From Sisyra terminalis (taxonomy: Eukaryota; Arthropoda; Insecta; Neuroptera; Sisyridae), in contig OY292279.1 of the NCBI GenBank assembly GCA_958496175.1, positions 14,074,001-14,138,000 of the forward strand: a DNA stretch of 64,000 nt, written 5' to 3'. Of the stretch, positions 1 through 12,960 are shown in pieces (positions within the stretch are counted from its first letter, which is position 1; each line of letters opens with the position of its first letter). The notes beneath the pieces were generated by a model. It was not told the origin of the DNA, did not search any database, and saw nothing but the letters and a program-made list of their open reading frames with translations. Both the position numbers and the translations under genes were made by a program.

Positions 1-2104
1 ACTGTTAAAAATAGATTTTAACAGGATAAGTAGGAGTATAGATTTGACAATTTGATCTGATTTTTTTTGGAATTTTCAAAGTGATGCAGGAAGATATACT
101 GTACAAAATCTTTTTAGTACTACGTTTTTGGTTGGCATTCTGTTTTCTTAAAGCTTGATCTAACGATAAAGAAAAGAAATTGGATAAAATCAGGAAAACC
201 ATAACACACTAAATTGATTACACTAAACAATTTTCTGTGATTCAGCTTATGAAGTCAGCAACTAGCTAAAAAAATATTTATTTGAAAGTTTCAATTAGAA
301 CTACAAAAACTTCCCCAATTCTTGTATTTTTTTTCAAATATTATCTAAAGTATGCGCAAATTTCACTAGTTATACGATTTAAATAACATTTATGAGTTTC
401 AAAATTTTATTCTACCTTTAATAATGACACCCTTAATACGCTGCAATAAGCATCGTAAGTTTAACTGTTAAAGAAATCAAGCGTTTATTAATACCTATGT
501 AAAATTTAGACATATGGTATTCATCATATTTGACAGTAATTACTAATTAACCACGAAAGATTTGAAAGAATTTTACTGAAGCCTGTTTGAAATTTAAATC
601 AATCAAAAAATAAATATTTTCTTGTTAAGTTTAAATTTTCATTTTCTCCTTATGTCATGTAAACATGTTTAACCATATTTGACACACTGCTTTCCTAAAT
701 GTTCAAAAGGATTTATTTTAAATCCGAATGATTAAAAAACCTGTTTAGAAAAAATGTTTTAGAGATACAAAACTAAACAGTTTTTTGATAACTCTCCAGT
801 ATATAAAATTTACATTTAGCTATTCTACCGTTTATTAAATTCAAACGAATTTAAGTATCATCTCAAAAATTTTGATTAATTTTATCACAACGTTCTTTAA
901 GCAACAACATCCCTTTTTATTAATACCAACAATAATAATATACACAAGTAAAATTCCACATTATGCCGACATTTCAAATATCTCTTATGATTTATTTAAT
1001 CTCGCATTTCATTCATCCCCTAAACTCGAAATGATTCACCACGCCAACATTTTCATCCCGCGTCTCACCCCACGTCGAACAACAGACAAAATATATTCAA
1101 TTTCCACTTCATGTGTCAGATGCGGAGAGTTATGAAAAAAAAAAAACATCCGATCGAGAAAAAAGAAAATTGCGACAAAATTTGAAATTTTTTCCGTGTA
1201 ATGATAATGATGTTTCACATAAAATACATGAAAGGATGAAAATGTTTTCAAGGATAAGAATATTAATTTTATTTTTTTCTTAAGAAAAAATTTAATGAAA
1301 AAAGCTCAAGGAAGATGTTGGTGGAAGCGCTGGGAAATTTATTAGGAATATTGTTGGATATATTTGCATAGAAGTGTGAAGGAGTTAAAGTGTTGCCAGG
1401 GAGATAGTGATGTGATAACGGTGAATGTCTCTCAACGGTGAAACCGTATCGCGATCTTGGGAAAATTAATATGTTTTCATATTTGAGCTTTTCGTATGAA
1501 ACGAAATTAATTAACTTGAAAGCGCAGTAGTTGAGTATTTCAATTTTGAGTGTATGAATTGCTCAATTTTTACATCCTTGTAATTCCAGCCATGAAAATT
1601 TGCAATTGCCTTGAACTATTTGTGGTATGATACTTGCAAGTATGTCTCATAAATTTCAAACATGATAAATCATTGAAAGCTGCAACTTTGATTTTTGGTC
1701 TTGCTACTTAATCGTGTATCATTTGAATTGAAATAAATTCAGCCTAATTTTTACTTCACTTCTTTTACTTTACTTGTGTAATTAGTTACTTTGTTATTAG
1801 TGTGTAAAGAACGGAACTTATAGTCTCATTTTTTACCTACTTTCCAGCACTTGATCGTGCTAAATTTAAGCACACCTGTTTATTGTCGATGACGATCTAT
1901 GAATCGATCGTTAAATTTAATAACCACCAAGTATTTCTACTTTCATTAAATATTTAACTTTGAAGAAAAAAATTAGTTGCCTAACTTCACAGGCGCATAT
2001 AAGAGTGAATCAATTGAAATGACAGTTGAAATAAATGACAAGAACCAGTTAATTCAAAATAGAGACCATGATTGACAAAATTGATTTTAAAAATATATTG
2101 AAAG
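1..2104. other. AT-rich non-coding DNA, no gene recognised
   Basis: Both strands show only short openings with no familiar domain, no codon bias and no splice-site arrangement. A few C-rich patches (about 1010-1130) and the sequence at 1320-1450 are less AT-rich. I see no transposon ends or RNA gene here. Confidence 0.6.
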
Positions 2105-2525
2105 ACAAAGAAGGAGAAAACCAAAATACTTAAAAAAAGATTTTAACAGTTTAGCTTCTATTGATAAAATGCTCTAAAATGGTATAAAATAAATTTTTGA
2201 ACTGAATCTTCATACCGATTGCACTATCGATACTAACGCGATATAAGCCAATTAGCCTGAAAATCGTAAGCTATCTAGTTATACATCAAAGCGAGGGATA
2301 TTGTATATTATCAAATTGTAATTCAAATTGCACCCCTCGCTCTGATGCACTACCAGAGAGCTTACGATTCTCATTAATTGGCCAATATCACCTAAATAAT
2401 TGATGGTGCTATTGGTACGGAAATTCGGTTCATGATTTCATTTTCCATTTTAGAAAATTTTATCAGTAAAAACGATGTTTGTAAAATCTTTTTTTAAATA
2501 TTTGTTTATCTCAAAGGTATATTAA
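2105..2525. repeat. Long imperfect inverted repeat (foldback/MITE-like)
   Basis: The left arm (about 2105-2300) and right arm (about 2330-2525) are reverse complements over nearly 200 bp with scattered mismatches. Anchors include AAAAAAAGATTTT, TGATAAAAT..CTAAAATGG, AATCGTAAGCT and the inner GCGAGGG / CCCTCGC pair. The loop is about 30 bp and very AT-rich. This is the structure of a foldback element or a large MITE, or of an inverted duplication. No coding capacity and no clear target-site duplication were identified, so no superfamily is assigned. Confidence 0.8.
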
Positions 2526-3899
2526 GAATAGTCTTGAAAACTAATTTATATTCGTTTATTGAAGTCCAATAAATGACTGGTAACAAAGGTACAGCCAAAT
2601 AAAATTTAAATGAGTGAAAAATATTTGTTTATTATAAGTTATTTATCATTAATATATGAAATGAAATTGTTCAAAAGGTAAATCTCAATTGAAGAAGCAA
2701 GTAAGGAGGAAATTAACTTCTTGCTAATATCTGAAACGTTTAATAGTAAAATTGATGACATATTTTAGGTTTGATAATCAGCAATAAAAAAGTGTCAAAT
2801 TTTTTATAGTAAAGAGCGCCAAAGTGGTCGATATAGATCCCTTGGCATCCAAGAAAAAAAAAGTTCTTAATATGCAAAGAACACATACCTAACCGCATAT
2901 GTAATTATACGATAAATATTAAGATATTTGTCTATCTATTTTATGATATCTTTATGTAACTATTTTTAAACAATATACTTAAATAAGTGTTTTAAATTAT
3001 CAAATAAATGTACAACGACAGATAGCTTTCTTTTAAATTACTGAAATTACTTTTATAGGGGTTGATGGGGGATTTCAAAATTTTGTAGGGGTTGTTGACT
3101 TGAAAAGCTTGGTGCTTCCTGCTCTACATAAAACAATTCATTCAAAGTTTCAAGGATCAGAATATTCAATCATTTAAACAATTGGGGTACAGATGTACTA
3201 GCGAAAAAAGTCAATAACATAAAATGCTAAGCATTAAAAGGTCAACATATAAAAAACCTGGAAAATTTTCGATTTATTTTTGATAAGTTATATGTGCAAG
3301 TATGATTTACTCTGTACCTATCTATCATCTACTGATTTTTTTTAATTCGCAGAATTTCCGACTTGAATTACAAGTTACGCTCCATTATTGCAATTTGCCA
3401 GCCTTTCTCGAGTGCATTATTAATATTTTGGATTGGCACTTTTAAATTTTGGCGATTAATAATTTTGACACTTTTGAACTTTGGCGATGAATAATTTTGG
3501 CAATTTTGTATTGGCACTTTTGAAGCAAAACGTAGTGCCATAACTATGCTTTCATTAAAAAATTAATTTTTGATGCAATTATAGCGATTTTCTTAAAAAC
3601 TTAGTTCTATTTCTAAGTAGATGAATATGATAAGAAATTTGGAAATTTTTTGATTGATTTCTCAATTTAAACGGTTGATAAATCATAAATGATATATTAT
3701 GGTAGTTTTATAAATGAAACGCAGCAAAAATTTATTCGAATACATGGAAATCATGGAGTGTCCATATCAGATTTTTAATATTGTTTTTCATGTGGATTTT
3801 AAAAGTAATTTTTTCTCGGTACTTTTCCCGGTTTGATCAGAAAAGGGCGTTTGTATATCGTAGCAGGGATGCTGTGTGAAACGAGTTGATTATCTGACA
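2526..3899. other. AT-rich non-coding DNA with a small degenerate tandem repeat
   Basis: No gene was seen. Between about 3429 and 3525 a unit of roughly 32-33 bp built on AATTTTGGCACTTTTGAA and TTTGGCGATTAAT recurs about two and a half times, which is a small degenerate tandem array. The rest is unremarkable. Confidence 0.55.
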
Positions 3900-4320
3900 C
3901 GTGATTGATATACAGAGCGCATCTTGGGATTTTTAGATTTTTTTCTCGTTGTAACGCGGGTTGGGGTTTACTTTGGGTATGTATAGGAAATATACCCTGT
4001 ACATGGATGTTCACGTGGATGTGTGTATGTGTGTGTTTTTTATCGTTTAGTTTTTTCTTCTCGTTCTTTGTATTTGTAAAAGCAGCTTCAAGTTGAAACG
4101 GAGGCAACAGCAGTGGCAGCAACCCCCGGTTCGGTTTTAGTCCGTTACTTTGGAGTAACAACGCCCGGATCTGGAGTGATGTGGGACGCTCGGGATGGGT
4201 TCGAGTGAGAAAGTAGACGGTTTTTCGAGTGTGAGATGAGCGCAAGAAGCGAACAAAGACATCAAAATGATGGATATGGTTCATCTTCTCTCAGGACGTG
4301 ATCGAGCCATATTTCATGAC
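3900..4320. other. Less AT-rich island, function unknown
   Basis: Base composition rises clearly toward G here, with short TG-rich runs (GTGTGTATGTGTGTG near 4021-4037). A minus-strand opening of 161 codons with an ATG (4284 down to 3799) exists. Its product is low-complexity, including a Thr-His run made by the TG repeat, and resembles nothing I know. I read this as a possible conserved non-coding or regulatory patch rather than a gene. Confidence 0.25.
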
Positions 4321-4686
4321 GTTCAATGTATGTGTATATGTGGATGTTCCACTTGTACGTTTGTGTGGGTAGGTTTTTCTTTGAATGTCAAGTTACCATC
4401 TCTTTTGTATGTAGGTGTCGTATAGAGTTTTCGCCTCTCGTTTCATTCAAACTCACCATCTCATTCTAATTCCAGATATTTGCCCTCGACCCTGTTAGAA
4501 ACATTTCCCTCATCAATGTTATAAAACTCATTTGAACAAATTCATTTTCCCAAGAAAAATCAAAAAATTTTCGTCATTCCATCCCATAAAAAACCTGTTG
4601 CTGGAAAATCGTTTTTGGATCACATCATCATTATATACACATAACTTGCCAATAAAGAGCAAAGTGGTTTAAATTTTTAACATCTA

Positions 4687-5141
4687 ATTTTCAGGTATAC
4701 TACGTAAGGCACAATTTATAACTTAACGCAATGTAATTTTCATCATTTGTTCAAAAATAAACAGTTTTTAATTTCATAAGAATTTCTAATTTTAATAAAA
4801 AAACTTTATCTTAACAGTGCTCGAAAATTTATACCAAATTCTGACCTGTATTATCTTAAGGATAAGGATAAATTTTATAAAGAAAACTATTTCAAAATAA
4901 AAAATTAAATTTAATTTTCAGTTATACTACCTCACTCACAATTTATAGCTTAACGTATTGTAAATTTCATCATTTCTTCAAAAATAAACAATTTTTCATT
5001 TTATAAGAGTTGCTAATTTCAATACAAATTCTTTCTTAACAATGCTCAAAAATTTAGACCAAATTCTGACCTGTATTATCTTAAGGATAAGGATACTTTT
5101 TATACAGAAAACTATTTCAAAATAAAAAAAATCAAATGGGT
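4687..5141. repeat. Tandem duplication, two copies of about 227 bp
   Basis: Two adjacent copies (about 4687-4913 and 4914-5141) align along their length. Shared blocks include TTCATCATTT, TTCAAAAATAAACA, CCAAATTCTGACCTGTATTA and TCTTAAGGATAAGGATA, with moderate divergence. It is therefore an old local duplication. No ORF spans it. Confidence 0.85.
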
Positions 5142-5182
5142 GTAAGTATATTTAGGCAGTTCATTCTGAAAATGGACTTTTT

Positions 5183-5246
5183 TAAAGTAACTATATGGCC
5201 TATTCTTAAAACTCCATTTTAAGAATAGCTCATATAGTTACTATTT
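5183..5246. repeat. Hairpin-forming inverted repeat
   Basis: AAAGTAACTATATGGCCTAT followed by TCTTAAAA is mirrored by TTTTAAGAATAGCTCATATA followed by GTTACT, with about five unpaired bases between the arms. This gives a stem of about 28 bp with small mismatches. It could be a small MITE core. It is very AT-rich and lacks known RNA-gene features. Confidence 0.75.
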
Positions 5247-5261
5247 TTGACTATAACAAAT

Positions 5262-8229
5262 ATACAAATTTCACAATTAGTGGGTCATAAAGTATACTTA
5301 CGTAGTGTATGTAAGTACTAGTATACGTAAGTGCTAAAGTATCTAAAGTTGACGTAAGTACTAGTGGGTCGTAAACGAATATTATATCAATAATTTGTAA
5401 AAATTTAATTGTACAAATATCAGCATAATCTGGTCTATTAGCAAATCAAAAGTTGTCATATGGATTGTTTTTGAAATGGATTAAAACCACTTTCAAAATA
5501 AAAAGCTTATATGTAAGAATTACTTGTCAAATTCAATGTCTACTTGTCAACATTTTCTCTATACAACCAAAAACGAGTGGATATTTATTAATCCTTTGTT
5601 TACAATAAATAATATAATATTGTAGGAGTAGAAATTTAAAAACCGACAAAATTTCTGGGGTATAATTAAAAATCAAAAGAAATTGTACAACTTTTAAAAA
5701 ATAAAAAAATATAAGCTAGCAAAAATATAAATTCAATTAAAAGCTTTAAGGCGTTAAAGTGTCAATTAACCCTAAAAGATTTTCTTTTTACACACTTTAG
5801 CTAGACAAAATGATTTTTTTTTGTGAGAAATTTTGATATTTTTTTTCAACATCAAATACATATCTTATTCCTCCAAAGATCCTCTTAAAAATCCACTTAA
5901 AAATCCATTCAGTAAAATTTTCTTTTCATAACTACACCGATTATAATAGTTATTTCTTGTTAACTCTTTTCAATATACTTCTATGTCTGTGATTCTATTC
6001 ATTCATTTGATTTTATTCATTCATTTCCAGCATCAAAATTTCCACCAATATTTCTTTTCTTCAGGTATTACCGAGGACCCTTGTTTATAATCCATACAAT
6101 ATCCTTTTCCAATAATCCCAATAATCCATATACTCAACTCCTCGCACTAGAGTAAAAGTTTGCCCAATTTCAGTTTTAAGGAATATTATATTTGAATAAG
6201 AATTAAGATTCTTAAGAAACAGGAAAGAAAAAATATGAAAAAAAAATGATAAACGTAAATTAATCTGCAAAGGAAAATCGATTATAATAGGTTAAAGTAA
6301 AAAAATGTTCACTGGATTGGTCACCTTGAAAGAATCAAAGGTTTATACTGAATTTTGTGGAGGAAAAACATAAAGAATCAAAAAGTGAACGAAGAATAAT
6401 AAAAGTTTCAAACTCATTAAGAAACGGAGGAAATTTTTGGAAAAAAGGGAAAATTTGAATAAATCAAAAAGTAAGTCTAATTCGGAAAAGAAGGATTTGC
6501 ATTGTCGGAAAAACTTCTAGGTAATATCAGTAAAAGAAGAAAAATATGAATTGGAATTCTAGCCTTTTAAAAAGAGGAGCATTTTTATTCATTCAGGAGA
6601 ACTTCAGCGGGGACCAACAGCGCTGCAAGGAGTTCAACCACTATAAGTAGAAGTGTTTATAGAAATTTTAAGTGGTCTACAAAGAGTGTTAGAACAGTTA
6701 GACGAAAAAGAAAAACTGTTAATTTTAATATAAGTACTTTATTTTCTCCAAAACTTGGGAATTTTCGGAAACTTTCGGATTATTGGTTGTGTTAATACAA
6801 AGATTATCGAGGTGTCCAAATTTGTTTCAAAGAGTAATTTCTGTACAAAATTATTATAATCTAATAGCAAAAATTTCATTTGAGCAATAAGTTATTTGGG
6901 TAAAATATTTTGTAAGCATATTACGCATAGAAAAACACTAACAATAGACAATTGGCTATTTTTCCGACCACAATTTTCAAAACTTAACTTGAAAAAAAAG
7001 GTTCCAATCATACTCTCTTGGAAATATACTTAAAGTTTAGTAAGCAAGGCTTTTCTTAAGTATATTTTTTTTAATTTTTTATGTAGAAACCATGTACAAA
7101 AATGGTAATTCAAAACCATGTTTCTTTCTTCTCTGCATTTTAATTATTCTCCTTTAACTTTTTCCTAAAATCGTTCTAATCCATTTTGTACCTTAAACGT
7201 TCAATGGATAATCCTATTAGCCAATTTGAAAAGACCTTAAATTTGCAACAAATCTTCCACTCTTCAACGACTGCAGTTATGTAATAGACCAACCGATATT
7301 TAACCTTGAAACAAACGAAATTCCAGGAAAAATTTAAGTTTGCTTTGCCAAAAGTCCATTTACATAATTACAGAGCAAAACAGGGCAATGCCAAAATCGA
7401 TCTATTGAAATGTAAACCCTTTTGTATATCTCTGAATAAGCTTAAGTGCCATGTAAATATTTACGCAAATTTTACATTTTGACCTTCCTTTTATGATCTG
7501 GTTATTATTTTCGTTAATGTTCGAAGGGATTCATCCCAAATATTTTGACTTAAGGGTTAAATTTTATGACTCGATTTGCTCGAAAGGACGTGGTGTGATT
7601 TTCAACTAGTTTATCGTTGGATTTTGATGGGAAAAGTTAAAAGTTGGTGAAAGTAAAGTTTGCGTTTTAAATTGTTGATGGATTTGAATAAAGTTAGATT
7701 GAAGGATAAATTTATAAGGTGGTTGTTTGGTTACATTTTTTGTGGATGTTTTTTTGGGTGTTCTTTATTAAATGTTCAATTAGTGAATTGATTACCCGTC
7801 GGCGATAAAAGTCAATTGATAACGGGGTTTATTTGTGGTGAGAAATATAAGTGGATGAGAGAACTATTTAGTCGAGGGTTGTTTTTTTCTTGATATTGAA
7901 ATATTTGTGGAACTTCAACTCTATGGGGATACTTTCTGGTGTGGAAATATTGGTTTAATTTTTTTGGGTGAAAAAAGTTTCTTTGAAGTAGAATAAATTG
8001 ATTTTGTTTGAGAAAATGTGCAAATCGCATCCCTTAGATCCAAAAGTAGAATAGAAAAATGTTGTTTAGGGATTGTGTCAATAGTAAAGCAGCATCCCTT
8101 GCACATATTTTCTATAGATAAATATAAAGTTGACATGACAGGCCATTAATGATGTTTCTACCCCTGAGATGACTACGTGTTAGAATGTGACATAAAGATG
8201 TAATGTATATTGTTGGTAAGATCATATTC
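5262..8229. other. AT-rich non-coding DNA, no gene recognised
   Basis: This stretch starts with short repeated motifs around GTAAGTACTAG (5290-5375). After that I see no gene, transposon end or RNA feature. Short ORFs on both strands are low-complexity. Confidence 0.55.
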
Positions 8230-8440
8230 TAAGTGAAACAAATATTGGATACGAGATGCGACATAGGCGGCTCCATACAGGGGTGTCGCGAGGGACAGAC
8301 AGACAGACAGACAGACACAACACGACACAGCGGTGCGCATGACACAGACAAATGACGAAATGTCACCGACAAGCAAGACAAATATGGCCGCCACTGTTGC
8401 CGCCGCCACTGCCTTTCTCTTTGCTCTACCTATACGAAAA
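8230..8440. promoter_or_regulatory. GC-richer island with GACA microsatellite; possible regulatory element
   Basis: A sharp local rise in GC includes a (GACA)n tract at about 8294-8319 and ATGGCCGCCACTGTTGCCGC (8386-8405). GCCAT-type cores match the Pho/YY1 consensus used in Polycomb response elements, which occur in Hox loci. One core match plus composition is weak evidence, so this is a candidate only. Confidence 0.25.
8294..8319. repeat. (GACA)n microsatellite
   Basis: About six uninterrupted GACA units precede ACACAACACGACACAG, which continues the theme imperfectly. Confidence 0.9.
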
Positions 8441-11400
8441 TGCATATTTCTCAAAGAATTAAAAACAGGAATTAACATCTGTATTTTTTTGTAATTAATT
8501 CGTACAAAAATTGCCTATGACAAAACGAAAATATTAGCCTCGCAAAAGAAGCACCCCATGCGTTTCGTAAAATCACAGTAGGCTTTGGTAAACGTAAAGC
8601 TTGTAATCAATCAAAATTTGATTAATTTTTACACATTAAATTTTTGAATTTGTGATTAATGTTTTAGGAATTTTGTAACTAAAAATTACACTGCTTATTC
8701 TATTGGAATTTAAAACAATGAAGAAATATCAGTGACTGTTTATGACCATTTTTACATTGAATTAAAAAAAAAACAATGTAAAAAAGCGCAATAGTCTATT
8801 TGGTTTATTATGGTATTTGAGCTCAATAATTTTTTTTAAATTTTTCCGAAAAAATATTTTAATTTTTATTTATAACTTTTGGGGGAATTTCAGTATAAAT
8901 TTCGAAGCTTAAAATTACAAATGTAAATTTAAAATTTTGTCAACTGCTAGTTATTTCTATGATTGATTGAGAACACTTGAAATTTTTCTGCCTTTCTGCC
9001 TTTGAAATTAATTTCGGCTCAGTAAAACACATCATTTTTGAATAATTTTGAAAAATGATCGAAATTAATAATCATAGTTGATTTTTTTGTGTGTTTTAAA
9101 CTTACATTGCTTTTTATAAAAACCAAAGAAGAGGCGTAAAGATTTGAAAATAGTATTTTTGATCTGTCTAGTTGGTGACAATGTCAAATTCGTTAAATTT
9201 TCAGTGAAACAATTTAAAAATTTGACATAAATTTTTGATGAATTTTATTAAATTTGCAGTAAAAAATTTTTTATGAATGAGTGATAAAATTGGGAAGCTA
9301 AATTACTTTCATGAAATTTTAAAAGAATTTATGCGGTTTATATGTTCTTTTTATTCTAGCGACGGTCGAAAAATGTGATACAGCAAAATTGAGGTTTAAG
9401 CTACAGGTGTAAAGAAAAATAAAAAAATAAAATGTAAAATATTTAGTGAATTTTTTTTTCTAATTAAAACACAATAAAAATCCTAATTAAATAATATTGT
9501 ATTAAAATATCCTACGTATGTCATTGAATATATACGAGTATATTTAATTTATGTATTCAGCAATAATTTCATGACAATTTATTGCAAGTAATTAGCAAAA
9601 ATATTTTCATATCAAACCATCTTTAATCCTAACGCAAAAGAAAAACGATAAATTTGAATTTCTCAGTTTAACAGAACGTTAATTTCCATCAATTAGAAGA
9701 TTACAATCGGAATTCCCATTTACAAGTTCGCACTTTTGATATCATATGCAATTGGAATAAATAAACGTCAGCGATTTTTCAAAAACACAGAGCTTCAATG
9801 TTTTTAATTTGGTAACTACCTAATACCCACATATTCACCTGCATGACATGGTTTTGTGAATTAATTATTGTTTTATAACTATTTTTTTTAATTGTTATTT
9901 TCCGTTTCTGTATAACTACTAAAGCTTTTAGCAACTATCAATAAGATCAATAAGTATTCGTAATCGGAGGAATATCGAAAATTTTTTTGATACAATGATC
10001 GTATCTAAAGCTGACCAGTTTTGGAGCGGCCTCCTAGACCACTCAGCCACCAGTAGGCTAAAAAATTGTTTTTATGAAAAAAATTATGGTCTTAACGTTT
10101 CCAATAACTTCAATTCCAGGGTTTTAAAGGGAACAAAAATAACACAGTAGTTTTGAGTGTGGCGAAAAATATTACAAAGTTATATTTTTATTTTTAAACT
10201 ACAACTTTATAAAAGTTTAGACATACCAGCACTAATATATTATTAATTTTTGGCAAAATTTTCTAAGCATTTTTTTAAAGACTTTAATATTTATTGAAGT
10301 AAAAAACTAGTATTTTATTACCGCTAAATGGTGCTAATGTTCAAAGTGGAAAGTTAGTTTAGATATTACAATAAAAAAGATCAATAATTTCTACGAAATG
10401 AGATTGAAAAAATCTCAAAATCAGTTATTTAAAATTATAGTGAAGTCATACGATTTATAAATTTGAAAATCGAACACCTAACTAAGTCCAATAATTTTAC
10501 AAGCGGATAATTATGTTTCATTTATATCATACATCATTAATCACACCAAAAGAAAGGTAAAAATTATGTTAAATAAATTATAATTTTGAAACTTTCAATG
10601 TTGTTCTTTTAGTTAATTATGTTGGTAATTTGTTTAAGAAAAATTTAAATATTTTGAAAAAAAAGTTATCTTATGGTAATACTATGAATTAAGCTATAAA
10701 AACTTTCATAAAATGTTTTTCATTGTATTATTAAGGTACTTATTGGTTAAGGTACTTATTTGGTGATAAATATCAAGAAATTAGTAATTATGTGTTAATA
10801 ATTAACAGCGAATGTTGACATACAACAGCTTTATTAATGGGAGACTCAAATTTTAAGTATAGTAACAAAAGGAGGAAAAGTCCATCAATTATTGGGATTT
10901 TTAAAGTTTCATTAATTTTTAATAAGATTTGAGATATTTTTTTTTAATTGAAAGAAAATGTAATAATCTTTGTTTCTTGTATTTAAAAACAAATAAATTT
11001 AAAAAAAATAATGAAAAATTTGATGCATTTTTCCAATAATTGTATAGATTTTTAATAAAAATGATTCAATGTTTCAGTGGTTTTGCGGTAGATAAGTCAT
11101 TACATTGCAGTTACGGAGCGATTCATTATTACTTAATGACCTCTGAGGAAAATTATTTGGAAATCGAAATACGTATATGAGCAATACATCTAGAATACAT
11201 TAGTTTGCAATGTTATTCAAATTTACGTAAGTATATAGATTACTTGTGAAAATTTTATTTCAAAAATAAGACCACAATATGTATCCTATATTGTATAAAC
11301 AGTTTCACTGATTGTATTTTGAAAATGTTGGTACAACCATTATGGTTATATAATTTTAGGTTTTATAATATTATGCCAAGAGAAAAAGAGCATGATAAAA

Positions 11401-12689
11401 TTGAACTCTATGGAAGAAAAATATTTTCAGAATCCAAAAAAAAAGGAACAAGAAATTAAATTGCAAAATTGTAAGCAAAAAAAATGGGCCACCTCGACTT
11501 GAGAAATTGCATCAATAACTTGAACCACCAGAACCAAACTTAGAACACCAAATCTCACCTAAACCAGAGCTTCAAGGAATAGTTAAACTACTTACATAGG
11601 ATACTGAAGCTGCCTTTTTTGCAGAAAAGAAAAAAAAAATCAAATTTAATAACAACAAAACTTCCAAAAAGTCTACCGTCGATATAAATCATAACTTAGC
11701 AAAGGAAAGTATACATAATAAGTAAACATATTTTTATCTTTTTTCCAGCATTCTCAAAAAAAAAATGATGATATATATAATAATGATATATATATAATGA
11801 TGATAGAAAATGAAGAATAAGAAATTGTACTCTACTCTCTAATTTTGAACAAAATTTCATCCCAAAATTCCGATTTTCTCAGGTAGTAATTGTATTCTAA
11901 GTGACTCTAGTTTTAATCCATAGTTTAATGAACAGTGAATATTGGTTGATGAGAGTCAATAAACCATTAAGCACTTGATGAAGTTAAAATTTTTAAACGA
12001 AATATAGAAAATAAAAAAATTTTTTGCTCCTCAGATTATTAAAATATTTTACCTAGTAATGGCTTTACGCATTAAATGTACAAATTTTTTGGAATAAGTG
12101 TATCCTTAATGTTGACTACAAAATGGCCTTAAGATAAACGTGATCCGTGATAAATATATTAAATTTGGTAAATTAAGTCTTTATCTTTATTTTTTATATT
12201 TCTGATATTCTTAAAATGATTTAAATACATTGGGAAACGAAAAAAAAAGTCACTTAATTATTATTCCCTTTTCCACCAACTTTTGGGAGTCTTTTTACAT
12301 ATTTACTTCATTAAATTGGATACTATATAAGAAAAAATTATGTTTTTAAATTAAATAATATATACATTGTTATGTATTGAACAGAAATTGGTTAGAAGAT
12401 GTAAGGATTTTAAGAAATTTGATATTGAAAATAAGAAATTATTACTGGAGTAAGGACGTAGGAAGTTGGTGGAGGCGCAGGGTAATTGTATGTCGTTGTG
12501 TCTTTTCGAACGTTGATGTATTAGAACTGTAAAATTTTTCCTCTGTTTATATGATTTGAACAGAAGGCAACTTAATAAATTGATTAAAGAATAACTTACC
12601 TTTTACAGATTTCCCAATCGGTTTTTAATATACTTACAAATATGTAAACTTCTGCCAAACTAAGGATGCTAAAAAAATAATATTTTTCC
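8441..12689. other. AT-rich non-coding DNA, no host gene recognised
   Basis: Over four kb contain only short openings. I noted the tRNA-like patch near 10.02 kb (listed separately), a short repeat of TTAAGGTACTTATT (10732-10760) and AT/GAT simple sequence near 11760-11810. Confidence 0.5.
10019..10062 (-). repeat. tRNA-like fragment, possible SINE head
   Basis: On the minus strand the patch reads GGTGGCTGAGTGGTCTAGGA then GGCCGCTCC. This matches the D-arm and A-box pattern of a class II (Leu/Ser) tRNA. No complete cloverleaf follows: I cannot find a matching acceptor stem or a good B box. It is better read as a decayed tRNA-derived SINE or tRNA pseudogene than as a working tRNA. Confidence 0.35.
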
Positions 12690-12960
12690 CGTGAATTGGG
12701 CGTGTTGCATCAGCTGCCGTGAAAAATGTGGTAAGTGTAAAAAATAAAACGTGTTCATTTCCTAAATACGAAATGAATCACAAAATAACGACATAATTAT
12801 TACGCCACAAATCATAATGAAATTAATGGTGCACGATCGTGAAGATTTTGAGAAATGGAAGAAGATGAAAAAATGAACGCGCGCCGCGATTATAAATCAC
12901 AAACGCCTTATTTTTTCGACTAAGGTAAGGATCCTATACCGGCAAGTATATTTTTCTCGC
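12690..12960. promoter_or_regulatory. Candidate cis-regulatory island 3' of Antp
   Basis: A less AT-rich stretch includes GGGCGTGTTGCATCAGCTGC (12699 on), GCACGATCGTG, and ACGCGCGCCGCG beside TTATAAATCA (12890-12899). On the minus strand that last string is TGATTTATAA, which fits the Exd/Hox composite pattern TGATNNAT. There is no ORF. Composition and one motif are the only support. Confidence 0.25.

Noticed and set aside
3799..4284. 161-codon minus-strand ORF
   Set aside because: Low-complexity product including a Thr-His run made by a TG repeat; no domain, no splice context.
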